Below, piece after piece: positions 38,149 to 46,926 of a stretch of DNA of 64,000 nt (positions are counted from its first letter, which is position 1; every line of letters begins with the position of its first letter). This DNA comes from Blastococcus carthaginiensis (GTDB lineage: Bacteria > Actinomycetota > Actinomycetes > Mycobacteriales > Geodermatophilaceae). A program made the translations under genes and the position numbers. Location: assembly GCF_030731085.1 (NCBI RefSeq), contig NZ_JASNFN010000018.1, positions 77,521-141,520 on the forward strand, given 5' to 3'. A model generated the notes under the pieces. It did not search any database, had not been told where the DNA came from, and saw only the letters and a program-made list of their open reading frames with translations.

Positions 38149-40422
38149 TCAGCTGCCGACGCGCCCGCCGTCGGTGCGATAGACGACGGCGACGCTCGGC
38201 CGCGGGAAGGGCCGGTACGCCTGGAAGTCCGGCCACCTGCTCGACGGGTTCTCCACCGTCGACCCCGTGGTCTCCCCGGGGTGCTGCACGGCGACGAACA
38301 CCGACCGGGCGTCCCGGGTGATCAGCGGCCCGCTGCACTCCGCACCCAGCGGCACGGTGAGGAACGCCTTGAGGTACCCGCGCTCGGGGCCCTCGGTCGG
38401 CACGGCGAACAGCCCGTCGTTGGTCCCGCCGAGGGTGCCGACGGCCTGGTTGCGGACCGACAGCACGTTCCCGTCCGTGGAGATCCACAGGTTGCCGGCG
38501 GGGTCGAACTCCAGGTTGTCCGGGCAGGAGATCGCGCTGACCTTGGACCGGTCGTACCCGGCGAAGTACGTGCCCGGGAACTGCGGGTCGCCGCAGACCA
38601 GGAAGATCCGCCAGGTGAAGGACGTGCCGCTGGCCGACCCGGTCTCCTCCCACTCGATGACGTGCCCGTTGCGGTTGCCCGGCTGCTGCTCGAAGGTCGC
38701 CGGCGTCCCCGCCTCCTCGTCCGCCGGCTCGAAGGCGTACGAGCGGGTGATCGGATTGGCCTCGTCGGCGCCCGGCCGGCCGTTCACCCCGGTGCGGTTG
38801 GAGTTGTTGGTCAGGGCCGCGTAGACCCGCCCGTTGACCGGGTTGACCTGGATGTCCTCCGGCCGGTCCATCTTGGTCGGCACCAGCGCGGCGTCGACGA
38901 CGACCGGGTTCGCCGGGTCGGGGAAGTCACCGTTGGCGTCGAGCTGCTTGCCGAGGCGGTCGGCGGCCAGGCGGGTGAAGGTGAGCACCCAGGCGACGTC
39001 CTTGCCCGGGATCATCGCCCGGCCGTCCTCCACCAGCGGGATCCACTCGCCGTAACCGTCCAACTCGCCGTCTGCGGGCAGCTCGCCGCTGCCGTCGATC
39101 TCCCCCGTCGGGGAGTCGCCGACGAAGCGGGCGACGTAGAGGTCGCCGTCCTCGAGCAGCGTCAGGTTGTGCGCCCGCGAGGCGCTGTCGGTGCCCGGCC
39201 GGTAGGTCTTCCGCGAGACGAACTTGTAGATGTAGTCGAACCGCTCGTCGTCACCGGAGTAGGCGACGACGCGGCCGTCCTCGGCGATCTGCACGTTCGC
39301 GCCCTCGTGCTTGAACCGGCCGAGCGCGGTGCGCTTCTTGGGCGTCGAGGTCGGGTCGTAGGGGTCAACCTCGACGACCCAGCCGAAGCGGTTGACCTCG
39401 TTGGGCTCGCGGGCCAGGTCGAAGCGCGGGTCGACCTCGTCCCAGCGCCGGCCCGGCGGCCGCGTCGTCGAGACGCCGTAGCGCGCCAGCCGGGGTTCCT
39501 TCGCGCTCTCGGTGATCGGCGTCGCCGTGCCGAAGTACTGGTTGAAGTTCTCCTCGCCGTGCAGCGTGGTGCCCCACGGGGTCATCCCGCCCGCGCAGTT
39601 GTTCAGCGTGCCGAGGACGGTGCGCCCCCGGGGGTCGGCGCTGGTCCGCAGGTAGGGCGACCCGGCGGCGGGGCCGGTGAGCTCCATCGGGGTGTCGGTG
39701 GTGATGCGGCGGTTGCGCCGGCCGTTGCGGACCGGGCGCCACTCGCCGGTCTTCCCGTGCCGCTGCACCTCCACGACGGAGATGCCGTGGGCCATCATCG
39801 CGATGCGCTTCTGCTCCGGCGTCGTCGGCGCGGACTCGCCGGCGACCCCGGCGAACATCAGCTGCTCGTTGGTGTACTCGTGGTTGACCACGAGCAGCGC
39901 CTGCCGGTCGCGGTCGTCCAGCGGCAGGAAGCCGATGTAGTCGCAGTTGTAGCCGAACTGCATGGCCTGCGCCTCGGGGGTCTGCCGGTCGATGCGGAAC
40001 GGCGGGGCGCCGGGCAGCACCGGATCTCCCCAGCGCATGACCACGGAGTACCGGTAGCCGTTCGCGGTGACCAGCTCGTCGAGGAAGTTCTGCTCGACCG
40101 GCTGGAACGTCAGGTCGCTCCCCGGGGCGCGGGTGACGCCGCCACCGGTCGGCACCGGCTGCCGCTCCCGGGCGGCCGCGGACGCGACCGGCCCGGCGGC
40201 GACCAGCAGCGCGCTCGCGCCGGCGGCCTTCAGCACGTTCCGGCGGCTGAAGGCGGTCTCGACGACCTCGGCGAACGTCGGGTTGCCGGTCTGGTTCGGG
40301 ACGGCGGCGTCGCAGGCGTTGCCGCACTTGTAGTAGCAGGTGACGTGGCTGCGGCTGCCGTGGCGGATGCCGGTCAGCAGCGGCAGGAGCGCGCGGGTGC
40401 GCGGCGTGGAGATGTCGGTCAT
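38149..40422 (-). CDS. PhoX-family (DUF839) phosphatase, Tat-exported
   Basis: 757 residues from an ATG with AGAGGGA upstream. A Tat signal with twin arginines (FSRRNVLKAAGASALLVAAG) starts about residue 58. It is preceded by the Cys-rich TCYYKCGNACD, which is common in actinobacterial PhoX proteins. The beta-propeller enzyme domain shows LPLDDRDRQALLVVNHEYTNE, NNCAGGMTPWGTTLHGEENF, YKFVSRKTYRPG and DNLEFDPAGNLWISTD. PhoX enzymes are calcium/iron-dependent alkaline phosphatases acting on phosphate monoesters outside the cell. A phosphate-starvation (PhoP) box was not found by eye. There is no neighbour in the same operon. Confidence 0.9.
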   Translation of the reverse strand: MTDISTPRTRALLPLLTGIRHGSRSHVTCYYKCGNACDAAVPNQTGNPTFAEVVETAFSRRNVLKAAGASALLVAAGPVASAAARERQPVPTGGGVTRAPGSDLTFQPVEQNFLDELVTANGYRYSVVMRWGDPVLPGAPPFRIDRQTPEAQAMQFGYNCDYIGFLPLDDRDRQALLVVNHEYTNEQLMFAGVAGESAPTTPEQKRIAMMAHGISVVEVQRHGKTGEWRPVRNGRRNRRITTDTPMELTGPAAGSPYLRTSADPRGRTVLGTLNNCAGGMTPWGTTLHGEENFNQYFGTATPITESAKEPRLARYGVSTTRPPGRRWDEVDPRFDLAREPNEVNRFGWVVEVDPYDPTSTPKKRTALGRFKHEGANVQIAEDGRVVAYSGDDERFDYIYKFVSRKTYRPGTDSASRAHNLTLLEDGDLYVARFVGDSPTGEIDGSGELPADGELDGYGEWIPLVEDGRAMIPGKDVAWVLTFTRLAADRLGKQLDANGDFPDPANPVVVDAALVPTKMDRPEDIQVNPVNGRVYAALTNNSNRTGVNGRPGADEANPITRSYAFEPADEEAGTPATFEQQPGNRNGHVIEWEETGSASGTSFTWRIFLVCGDPQFPGTYFAGYDRSKVSAISCPDNLEFDPAGNLWISTDGNVLSVRNQAVGTLGGTNDGLFAVPTEGPERGYLKAFLTVPLGAECSGPLITRDARSVFVAVQHPGETTGSTVENPSSRWPDFQAYRPFPRPSVAVVYRTDGGRVGS

Positions 40423-40532
40423 CGGTCCCTCTGGTCGCGAGGAGGTGGGGGCCCTCGCACCCAAACCGGCCGGGACGACGCACCGGTGGCAGCACGGTGA
40501 ACGACCGGCGACCAGTCGGACACCGATCGCGG

Positions 40533-40937
40533 TCAGCCGGCGACGGGCAGCACCAGCAGCTCCAGGAGGCGGTCGGCCTCGGCGTCGGGGTCGGCCGTGA
40601 GCCCGGTGTGCACCGGCCCCGGCTGGACGACGGTGCTCCGCGGCGCGGTGAGCCAGCGGAACCGCGATCCGAGCGCTTCCCGCCCCGCGGCGCCGGCGAC
40701 CGGGTCGGCCGCGCAGACGTCCGCGGCCGCCTGCAGCGCCCGGCCGATGGCCGCCGGATCGGCGGTGGGGTCGAGCGCGTGGAGACGGTCGACGTCCAGG
40801 TGCAGCCGGGAACCCAGGTAGTCGCGCTGCCGGCAGTAGACGATCACGCCCGCGTTGAGCAGCTCGCCCCGCTCCACGCGCGGTACCACCCGCAGCACCG
40901 CGTACTCGAAGACGTCCCTCGATGTCGTCGTCCTCAC
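40533..40937 (-). CDS. DUF3037 protein
   Basis: 134 residues. RDVFEYAVLRVVPRVERGE, LNAGVIVYCRQRDYLGSRLHL and AGREALGSRFRWLTAPRSTV match DUF3037, a family of unknown function. The GTG start overlaps the stop of the HipA-like kinase gene as GTGA. The two genes are therefore translated together, and adjacent homologues occur in many bacteria. No catalytic motif is evident. It could be a substrate, regulator or antitoxin-like partner of the kinase; that is speculation. Confidence 0.85.
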   Translation of the reverse strand: MRTTTSRDVFEYAVLRVVPRVERGELLNAGVIVYCRQRDYLGSRLHLDVDRLHALDPTADPAAIGRALQAAADVCAADPVAGAAGREALGSRFRWLTAPRSTVVQPGPVHTGLTADPDAEADRLLELLVLPVAG

Positions 40938-41791
40938 CGCTGGCTGATCCCCTCGGGCGGCGGGGGGCCCAGCCACGCGGGCCGGTTCTCCCCGCGCGGC
41001 GGCCGCCGGCGGCCCGCTCCCCCGGCGGCGGCCGCGGCGACCACACCGGGCAGCCACGCCGTGCGGGCGCCGAGCCGGGCGAGCAGCTGGTCGGCGTACC
41101 GGCCGCGGACCGCATCGGGCGCGGCCCCGGCCGCGGGGTCGTCGAGCCACTCGTCGGGCACCTGGGCGAGCACCCGGTCCAGCAGGTCCCGGGTGATCCG
41201 GGGCGCCAGCGCCGCGTCGGCCGCCGCCACGTCGGGGGTGCACTCGACCAGGGCGTGCGCCGAGGCGTCGTAGGCCCGCTCGACGGCCGCCGCTGCCCCG
41301 GGCCAGTGGTGGTGGAAGGTGAGGGCCGCGCCGTGGTCGATGAGCTGCAGCCGCCCGTGCCAGAACAGCATGTTCGGGTTGCGCCACGAGCGGTCGACGT
41401 TGCCGATCAGCGCGTCGAACCACAGCACCCGGCCGGCGAGCTCGGGATCGACCCCGTCGGCGCCCGCCTCGAAGTCCAGCGCCCCCGGCAGGTAGTCCAG
41501 CCCCAGGTTGCGCCCGGCCGAGCGCTGCAGCAGCTCCTGCACCTCGTGGTCGGGCTCCCCCACGGCGAGCTCGGGGACGACGTCGACGGTGACCAGCGCG
41601 GGCACCGGCAGCCCCAGCGCGCGGGCGAGCTCGGCGCAGACGACCTCGGCCACCAGCACCTTCACGCCCTGGCCGGCCCCCCGCCACTTCACCACGTACG
41701 TGCCCAGGTCGTCGGCCTCCATGAGCCCGGGCAGCGAGCCACCCTCGCGCAGCGGGGTGACGTAGCGGGTGGCGGTGACCGAGGGCAGCAC
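40934..41791 (-). CDS. HipA-like kinase family protein
   Basis: 285 residues. The N-terminal lobe has GTYVVKWRGAGQG with a probable nucleotide-binding Lys, then VLVAEVVCAELARALGLPVP. The catalytic region LWFDALIGNVDRSWRNPNML carries Asp and Asn, and RLQLIDHGAALTFHH carries the metal-binding Asp, as in the HipA superfamily. It lacks the first HipA domain and has no HipB-type antitoxin beside it, so it is not a classic toxin-antitoxin pair. Partnering with DUF3037 is the notable feature. The GTG start follows TAGGTT by 9 nt (leaderless). The Pro/Arg-rich tail may be disordered. Confidence 0.83.
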   Translation of the reverse strand: MLPSVTATRYVTPLREGGSLPGLMEADDLGTYVVKWRGAGQGVKVLVAEVVCAELARALGLPVPALVTVDVVPELAVGEPDHEVQELLQRSAGRNLGLDYLPGALDFEAGADGVDPELAGRVLWFDALIGNVDRSWRNPNMLFWHGRLQLIDHGAALTFHHHWPGAAAAVERAYDASAHALVECTPDVAAADAALAPRITRDLLDRVLAQVPDEWLDDPAAGAAPDAVRGRYADQLLARLGARTAWLPGVVAAAAAGGAGRRRPPRGENRPAWLGPPPPEGISQR

Positions 41792-41931
41792 AGTGCGGTC
41801 AACCTAGCCCGACGGCACGTCCGCCGGCGGCAGCGCCACCCGACGGGGGGACGGCCCGGCCCACCCCCGCTCGAGGACGCGGCGGCGCCGGTCCACGTCC
41901 CGCGCGACGACGCCGACCGGAGGAGGTGCGC

Positions 41932-42087
41932 GTGGCCCCGTCCGCACCGCCGGCTGCCATCGGTGCCCTGCGCGCCCGCGTCCTGCGCGAGGCGGTCGCG
42001 GTGCCGGCCCGCCCGGTGCCGGGCGCGGACGTCCCGGCCTCCGTCGTCGCCCTGCACCGGCGGCTCGCCGCCCCGCACGTGGTCTGA
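41932..42087 (+). CDS. small hypothetical ORF with strong ribosome site
   Basis: A 51-residue ORF starting GTGGCCCCGTCC with GGAGGAGG about 5 nt upstream. The product is Ala/Arg/Val-rich (GALRARVLREAVAVPARPVP, SVVALHRRLAAPHVV) without recognisable domain. Its support is the good Shine-Dalgarno and its placement in the gap between two divergent genes. It ends 37 nt before the DUF1990 start and could be translated with it. Confidence 0.42.
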   Translation: MAPSAPPAAIGALRARVLREAVAVPARPVPGADVPASVVALHRRLAAPHVV

Positions 42088-42124
42088 CCGCGCCGCGACC
42101 GCCCGCGGCCGGGAGACTGGCCGC

Positions 42125-42670
42125 GTGGGACTGCTGCGCGCGCTCGGCCCGGCCGGGCTCGCCGACGCCCCGTTCACGTACGCCGAGGTGGGGGCGACGG
42201 CGGATGCCGAGCTGCCCGCCGGCTACCACGGGGCCGAGCACTCGGCGGTGGTGGGCACCGGGCGGGCCGCGTTCGAGCGTGCCGCCGGTGCGGTCCTGGA
42301 CTGGCGGGTGCAGCGCGCCGCGGGGCTGCGGGTGCGGGCGACGGGTCCGGCCGGCACCCCCGGCACGGTCGTCGTCCTGACGGCGGGCCTGCCCCGGCTC
42401 GGCTACGACATCCCCTGCCGCGTGGTCTGGGCCAGCACCGGGGGCGACGAGCGGGGCTTCGCCTACGGCACCCTCCCGGGCCACCCCGAGAGCGGCGAGG
42501 AGCGGTTCGCCGTGCGGCTGACCGCGTCGGGCGAGGTCGTGTTCACCCTGCGCGTGTTCTTCCGGCTCGCGTCACCGGCCGCCCGGCTCGCGGGCCCGCT
42601 CTCCCTGGCCCTCCAGCGGCTGGCCACCGCCCGCTACGTGGCGGCGGTGCGCCGGGCCGCCCGGGGCTAG
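42125..42670 (+). CDS. DUF1990 family protein
   Basis: 181 residues. FTYAEVGATADAELPAGYHG, HSAVVGTGRAAFERAAGAVL, then RLGYDIPCRVVWASTGGDER and FAYGTLPGHPESGEERFAVR identify DUF1990, an SRPBCC-like family of unknown function. The start is a GTG with GAGACT 6 nt upstream (leaderless). Its stop codon (TAG) overlaps the stop of the convergent ABC permease gene by 2 nt. Confidence 0.88.
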   Translation: MGLLRALGPAGLADAPFTYAEVGATADAELPAGYHGAEHSAVVGTGRAAFERAAGAVLDWRVQRAAGLRVRATGPAGTPGTVVVLTAGLPRLGYDIPCRVVWASTGGDERGFAYGTLPGHPESGEERFAVRLTASGEVVFTLRVFFRLASPAARLAGPLSLALQRLATARYVAAVRRAARG

Positions 42671-43416
42671 ACGTCCCGGCGCACCAGCACCAGGAGGCCG
42701 AGGAGCCAGGCCGCCAGCGCCCAGCAGCCGGCCACCAGCAGCCCGGTCTGCCAGGAGGTGGCGACCGACAGGAAGGCGTCCTCCCCCACCCGGAACGCCG
42801 GCAGCCGGCGCGAGATCCGCAGGCTGAGCTCGGTGCCGGCGATCGCCAGCACCGGCGGGAGCACGAGCACGAGGGCGAGGACGGCGCCGAGCGCCCCGGC
42901 CGTCGAGCGCAGCAGCGCCGCGGCGCCGACCGCCAGCACCCCGGTCAGCGCCGCCCCGGCGACCTGCAGCCACAGCTGGCGCAGCACGTCGGCGTCGGTG
43001 GGCGGGATGCCACCCGGCACGGCGGTGAGCCGGGTGGCGGCAAGCAGGCAGCCGGCGGCCACGAGTGCGGTGAGCAGCACGCTCCAGCCGACGACGACGA
43101 CGGTCTTGGCCAGCAGCAGCCGGCCGCGCCGCGGGACCGCGGTGAAGGTGGCCAGGGCCAGACCGGTGCGGAATTCGCTGCTGACCACCAGCACGGCCAG
43201 GACCACCAGCGGCACCGGCCCGAAGCCGAACCCGGTGAGCGCGGAGCTGACCGCGAGGTCCGCCCGCGGGGCCGACTGCGTCGTCGCCGCCGCGAGCCAG
43301 CCCGCGCCGCCGGCCAGCAGCACGAAGAGCACCGAGCACCACCACGTGGAGCGCGTCGCCCGCAGCTTGGTCCACTCGCTGCCCAGCACCGCCCGGAACG
43401 GCACGCCACCTCTCAC
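42667..43416 (-). CDS. ABC transporter permease (ABC-2 type)
   Basis: 249 residues with six hydrophobic spans. The N-terminal FRAVLGSEWTKLRATRSTWW is the hallmark of ABC-2-type permeases in actinobacteria, followed by a span (SVLFVLLAGGAGWLAAA) and an FRTGLALATFTAVPRRGRLL loop. It probably forms the membrane part of an exporter with the ATPase upstream, with which its GTG start overlaps (GTGA). The substrate could be a drug, lipid or peptide. The SEFRTG...AVPRRGRLL region is typical of the bacitracin/antibiotic-exporter-like group. Confidence 0.85.
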   Translation of the reverse strand: MRGGVPFRAVLGSEWTKLRATRSTWWCSVLFVLLAGGAGWLAAATTQSAPRADLAVSSALTGFGFGPVPLVVLAVLVVSSEFRTGLALATFTAVPRRGRLLLAKTVVVVGWSVLLTALVAAGCLLAATRLTAVPGGIPPTDADVLRQLWLQVAGAALTGVLAVGAAALLRSTAGALGAVLALVLVLPPVLAIAGTELSLRISRRLPAFRVGEDAFLSVATSWQTGLLVAGCWALAAWLLGLLVLVRRDV

Positions 43417-44315
43417 GGGGCCACCGCCCGGTACTCCACGTCGTCCCCGGTCAGCGCCAGGTAGGCCTCCTCCAGGGAGCCGGCGACCGGGCTGAGCTCG
43501 TGCAGCCGGACGCCGATCTCGTGCGCGAGGTCGCCGACGTCGGCCGCGGCCAGCCCGTCGATGCGCAGCGCCCCGTCGATCTCCAGCTCGACGTGCCCAC
43601 CGGCGCGCTGCACGGCCGACGCCAGCAGGGGCGCCTGCGGGCTGCGCACCCGGACCGCGGCGTACGCGCCGAGGAGCTCGGCCATCGGGACGTCGGCGAG
43701 CAGCCGGCCCCGGCCGAGGACGACGAGGTGGTCGGCGGTGTCCTGCATCTCGCTCATCAGGTGGCTGGACACCAGCACGGTGCGCCCCTCGTCGGCCAGG
43801 TCGCGCAGCAGCCCGCGCACCCAGCGGATGCCCTCCGGGTCCAGCCCGTTGACCGGCTCGTCGAGCAGCAGCACCTCCGGGTCGCCGAGCAGCGCCCCGG
43901 CGATCCCCAGCCGCTGCGCCATGCCCAGGGAGAAGCCGCGCACCCGCTCGTGGGCCACCGGGGCGAGACCGACCAGCTCGACGACGTCGTCCACCCGGTG
44001 CGGCGGGAGCGCGTTGCTGCGCGCCAACGTCAGCAGGTGGGCGTGCGCGGTGCGCCCTGGATGGCGGGCGCGCGGGTCCACCAGCGCGCCGACCTCCCGC
44101 ACCGGGTGGGCGAGGTCGCGGTACGCGCGGCCGAGCACCGTCGCCGTCCCCGCGGTGGGCCGGGCCAGCCCGAGGATGCAGCGCATCGTGGTCGTCTTGC
44201 CCGAACCGTTGGGGCCGAGGAAGCCGGTGACCCGGCCGGGCTCGACGGTGACGGTGAGCCGGTCGACGGCCAGCCGGGCGCGGTACCGCTTGGTCAGGCC
44301 GCGGAGCTCGATCAC
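43413..44315 (-). CDS. ABC transporter ATP-binding protein (exporter, DrrA/BcrA-like)
   Basis: 300 residues. MIELRGLTKRYRARLAVDRL is typical, with Walker A FLGPNGSGKTTTMRCILGL (about 34). The signature region is GFSLGMAQRLGIAGALLGDP, with Walker B VLLLDEPVNGLDPEG and the switch His in VLVSSHLMSEMQDTADH. The C-terminal ~80 residues form the extension common to DrrA/BcrA-type exporter ATPases. It powers the ABC-2 permease encoded downstream. The ATG start is in a 49-bp gap after the FNT gene, which lies on the same strand. Confidence 0.92.
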   Translation of the reverse strand: MIELRGLTKRYRARLAVDRLTVTVEPGRVTGFLGPNGSGKTTTMRCILGLARPTAGTATVLGRAYRDLAHPVREVGALVDPRARHPGRTAHAHLLTLARSNALPPHRVDDVVELVGLAPVAHERVRGFSLGMAQRLGIAGALLGDPEVLLLDEPVNGLDPEGIRWVRGLLRDLADEGRTVLVSSHLMSEMQDTADHLVVLGRGRLLADVPMAELLGAYAAVRVRSPQAPLLASAVQRAGGHVELEIDGALRIDGLAAADVGDLAHEIGVRLHELSPVAGSLEEAYLALTGDDVEYRAVAP

Positions 44316-44364
44316 GCGCGCCAGGATGGCCGACGCCCGCCGCGCACCCGGTGGCGGCGCGCCC

Positions 44365-45195
44365 CTACTCCTCCCGCCGGGCCGCGGCGCGCTCGCGCTC
44401 GATGAGCTCCTTGCTCCGGACCAGCCGCGTCAAGGTCACGACGACGAGGCCGCCGATCAGGTTGAACAGCGCCGTGTACCAGAACCACGCCAACCAGTCG
44501 AGGTAGCCGAAGGGCGCGCCGGCGTGGAGGGCGGCGAAGGCCAGCAGCGACTCGACGATGGAGTGGAACAGCTGCAGGCCACCGATCAGGAAGCCACCGA
44601 CGACCGCCGCCACCACCTTCGCGACATCGGACGTGGTGCCGTGCTGCATCCGCGTCATCAGGGTCATGACCATGCCGGCGAGGACGGCGAGCGAGATCGA
44701 CTGCAGGTTCAGCGGGGAGTCGACGAAGTGCACCGCCTGCTCGGTCGCCGTGGAGCGGAGGTCGGGCAGCGCACGGACGACCAGCCAGGTGACCAGCCAG
44801 CCACCGACGAGGTTGGCCACCAGGGTGCCGCCCCAGACCTTGCCGAGCTGCCGGACGCTGGCCCGCCCCGCCGCGACCGCCGTCACGGGTACGAGGAATC
44901 CCTCGGTGAACAGCTCGCTGCGCCCGAGCACGAGGGCGATGAAGCCGGTGCTGAAGGCCAGGCCGGCCAGCAGGTGGCTGCCGGTCGCCGCATACACCGC
45001 GAGCAGCGCGAGCAGCCCGGTGGCCACCTCGAAGCCGCCGGCCAGACCGGTGGCCAGCACCTCGCGCCAGGTGCGGTGCAGCCGCTGCGCGCCTTCGCTG
45101 ACGATCCGGTCGAACGCCTCGGTGACCTCGTCCTCGGCCGGGGCGTCGGTGTCCCCCAGCTCGGTGCGTGCGCGTTCGGCGTCCTGGTCCTCCAC
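44365..45195 (-). CDS. formate/nitrite transporter (FNT) family protein
   Basis: 276 residues with six membrane spans. An acidic N-terminus (AEDEVTEAFDRIVSEGAQRL) is followed by FSTGFIALVLGRSELFTEGFL and WGGTLVANLVGGWLVTWLVV. These carry the FNT pore-loop motif region (LxGR..LFTE, then WGxTLxxNLxG). FNT proteins are pentameric channels for formate, nitrite or hydrosulfide. The HSIVESLLAFAALHAGAPFGYLDWLAWFWY end is typical of the group labelled FNT/YfdC. GGAGGAGG before the GTG fixes the start. The substrate is unknown; no formate dehydrogenase or nitrite reductase is adjacent. Confidence 0.88.
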   Translation of the reverse strand: MEDQDAERARTELGDTDAPAEDEVTEAFDRIVSEGAQRLHRTWREVLATGLAGGFEVATGLLALLAVYAATGSHLLAGLAFSTGFIALVLGRSELFTEGFLVPVTAVAAGRASVRQLGKVWGGTLVANLVGGWLVTWLVVRALPDLRSTATEQAVHFVDSPLNLQSISLAVLAGMVMTLMTRMQHGTTSDVAKVVAAVVGGFLIGGLQLFHSIVESLLAFAALHAGAPFGYLDWLAWFWYTALFNLIGGLVVVTLTRLVRSKELIERERAAARREE

Positions 45196-45392
45196 CGCAC
45201 CTCCTCCACCTCCGGGGCACCGGGACCGGGGAACGGGCGGCACGTCCTCCGGCGCCCTCTACCCGGACTGCCTCGGGCCACACCGCCCGGGTTCGGGTCG
45301 CAGCCCGCGACGGGGCATGTCCTCCGGGTGGCCCCACGCGGGGCGGCCGCCGCACCGGGTCCCGCGGGACGAACGAGCCCGCCCCGGGCCGT

Positions 45393-45398
45393 TAGCGT
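45393..45398 (+). promoter_or_regulatory. -10 element upstream of the M1 peptidase gene
   Basis: TAGCGT lies about 46 nt before the ATG at 45445. A transcript from about 45405 would include the GGAGGAG ribosome site. This is an example of a leadered gene in a mostly leaderless region. Confidence 0.4.
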
Positions 45399-45444
45399 CA
45401 CCGTCCCCGCGCAGGAGATCGCGCGACGGTTCGGAGGAGCGGCC

Positions 45445-46893
45445 ATGTCCCGGAAACTCTCGCTGCTGACCGCAACGACGGTGGTGGTGCTCGGCCTGAG
45501 CCCCGGGATGGCGCTGGCCGAGGAACGGCCCGCGCCCGGCGCACCCGGCATCGGGGACCCCTACTTCCCCCTCGACGGCAACGGCGGGTACGACGTCCTG
45601 CACTACGACCTGGACGTCCGCTACGACCCGGCCACCGACGTGCTCGACGGCGTCGCGACGATCACCGCACGAGCCCTGCAGGACCTCTCCGGCTTCAACC
45701 TCGACCTGGAGGGGATGGAGGTCCGCTCCGTGCGGGTGGGCTCCGCCGAGGCGACCTGGGCGCGCGAGGGCGGCGAGCTGGTGATCACCCCGGCCAAGCC
45801 GCTGCGCGCCGGGCAGCGGTTCGCCGCCACGGTCACCTACGACGGGGTCCCGCAGACCCTCACCGACGCGCTGGGGACCTCCGGCTTCATGCACACCGAC
45901 GACGGCGCGATCGTCGCCGGCCAACCCGACGGGGCGGCCACCTGGTTCCCGGCCAACGACCACCCCCGCGACGCCGCCTCGGTGGACGTGCGGGCGACCG
46001 TGCCGGCGGGGCTGGAGGCCGTCTCCAACGGCGTCCTCCGCGGTAGCCGCACCGCGGACGGGTGGACCACGTGGGAATGGCGGGCACGGGAGCCGATGGC
46101 CACCTACCTGGTGACGCTGGCGATCGGCGAGTTCGACCTGCGCGAGTACCGGGCCGGCGGCATCCGGTTCTGGGACGCGCTCGACCCCGACCTGTTCACC
46201 CTCGACCTCGACCCGGAGACGGAAGGGCCCTCCGCCGGCGAGGTGGCCGAGGCGTCGCTGGCCCGGCAGCCGGAGATCATCGACTTCCTCTCGGGCGTCT
46301 TCGGCAGCCGCTACCCGTTCCGCGCCGCCGGCGGCATCGTCGACGATCACCCGGAGTTCCAGTTCGCGCTCGAGACGCAGACGAGGCCGATCTACGCGTC
46401 GGTGTTCTTCACCGACCCGGTGAGCGGCGACCTCGTGGTGGTGCACGAACTGGCGCACCAGTGGATCGGCGACCTGCTGCGCATCGACGAGTGGCGGCAC
46501 ATCTGGCTCAACGAGGGCTTCGCGACCTACGCCGAGTGGCTCTGGCTCGAGCGGGAGGGGCTGCAGACTCCGCAGGAGGTGTTCGACAACATCGCCGCCG
46601 ACGCCCCGCCGGAGTTCTGGGACCTCACCATCGGCGACCCGGGGCCGGCCACCGAGGACCTGTTCGACATCGCGGTCTACTACCGCGGCGCGATGACCCT
46701 CCAGGCGCTGCGGAACGAGGTGGGCGACGAGGCCTTCTTCGCGATCATCGAGCAGTGGGTGGCGTCGCAGGCCGGCGGCACCGTCTCCACCGAGGAGTTC
46801 GTCGCGCTCGCGGAGAAGGTGTCGGGGCAGCAGCTGGACGAGCTCTTCCAGCGGTGGCTGTTCACCCCGGGCAACCCGACCGCGGCCGGTTGA
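45445..46893 (+). CDS. secreted M1-family metallopeptidase (aminopeptidase N-like)
   Basis: 482 residues. A signal peptide (LSLLTATTVVVLGLSPGMALA) precedes the mature start near residue 26. The first half is the M1 beta-domain (YDVLHYDLDVRYDPATDVLD, TWFPANDHPRDAASVDVRAT). The zinc site is VVHELAHQWIGDLL (about 332) with the third ligand Glu in LNEGFATYAEWLW 19 residues on. The substrate-recognition GxMEN motif reads FALETQTRPIY here, a common variation for this short group. It is probably exported and trims peptides outside the membrane. The start has GGAGGAG upstream. It lacks the long C-terminal helical domain of PepN. Confidence 0.92.
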   Translation: MSRKLSLLTATTVVVLGLSPGMALAEERPAPGAPGIGDPYFPLDGNGGYDVLHYDLDVRYDPATDVLDGVATITARALQDLSGFNLDLEGMEVRSVRVGSAEATWAREGGELVITPAKPLRAGQRFAATVTYDGVPQTLTDALGTSGFMHTDDGAIVAGQPDGAATWFPANDHPRDAASVDVRATVPAGLEAVSNGVLRGSRTADGWTTWEWRAREPMATYLVTLAIGEFDLREYRAGGIRFWDALDPDLFTLDLDPETEGPSAGEVAEASLARQPEIIDFLSGVFGSRYPFRAAGGIVDDHPEFQFALETQTRPIYASVFFTDPVSGDLVVVHELAHQWIGDLLRIDEWRHIWLNEGFATYAEWLWLEREGLQTPQEVFDNIAADAPPEFWDLTIGDPGPATEDLFDIAVYYRGAMTLQALRNEVGDEAFFAIIEQWVASQAGGTVSTEEFVALAEKVSGQQLDELFQRWLFTPGNPTAAG

Positions 46894-46926
46894 CGGTCCG
46901 GGGCGGCCGAGGGCCCCGCGGGGTCC

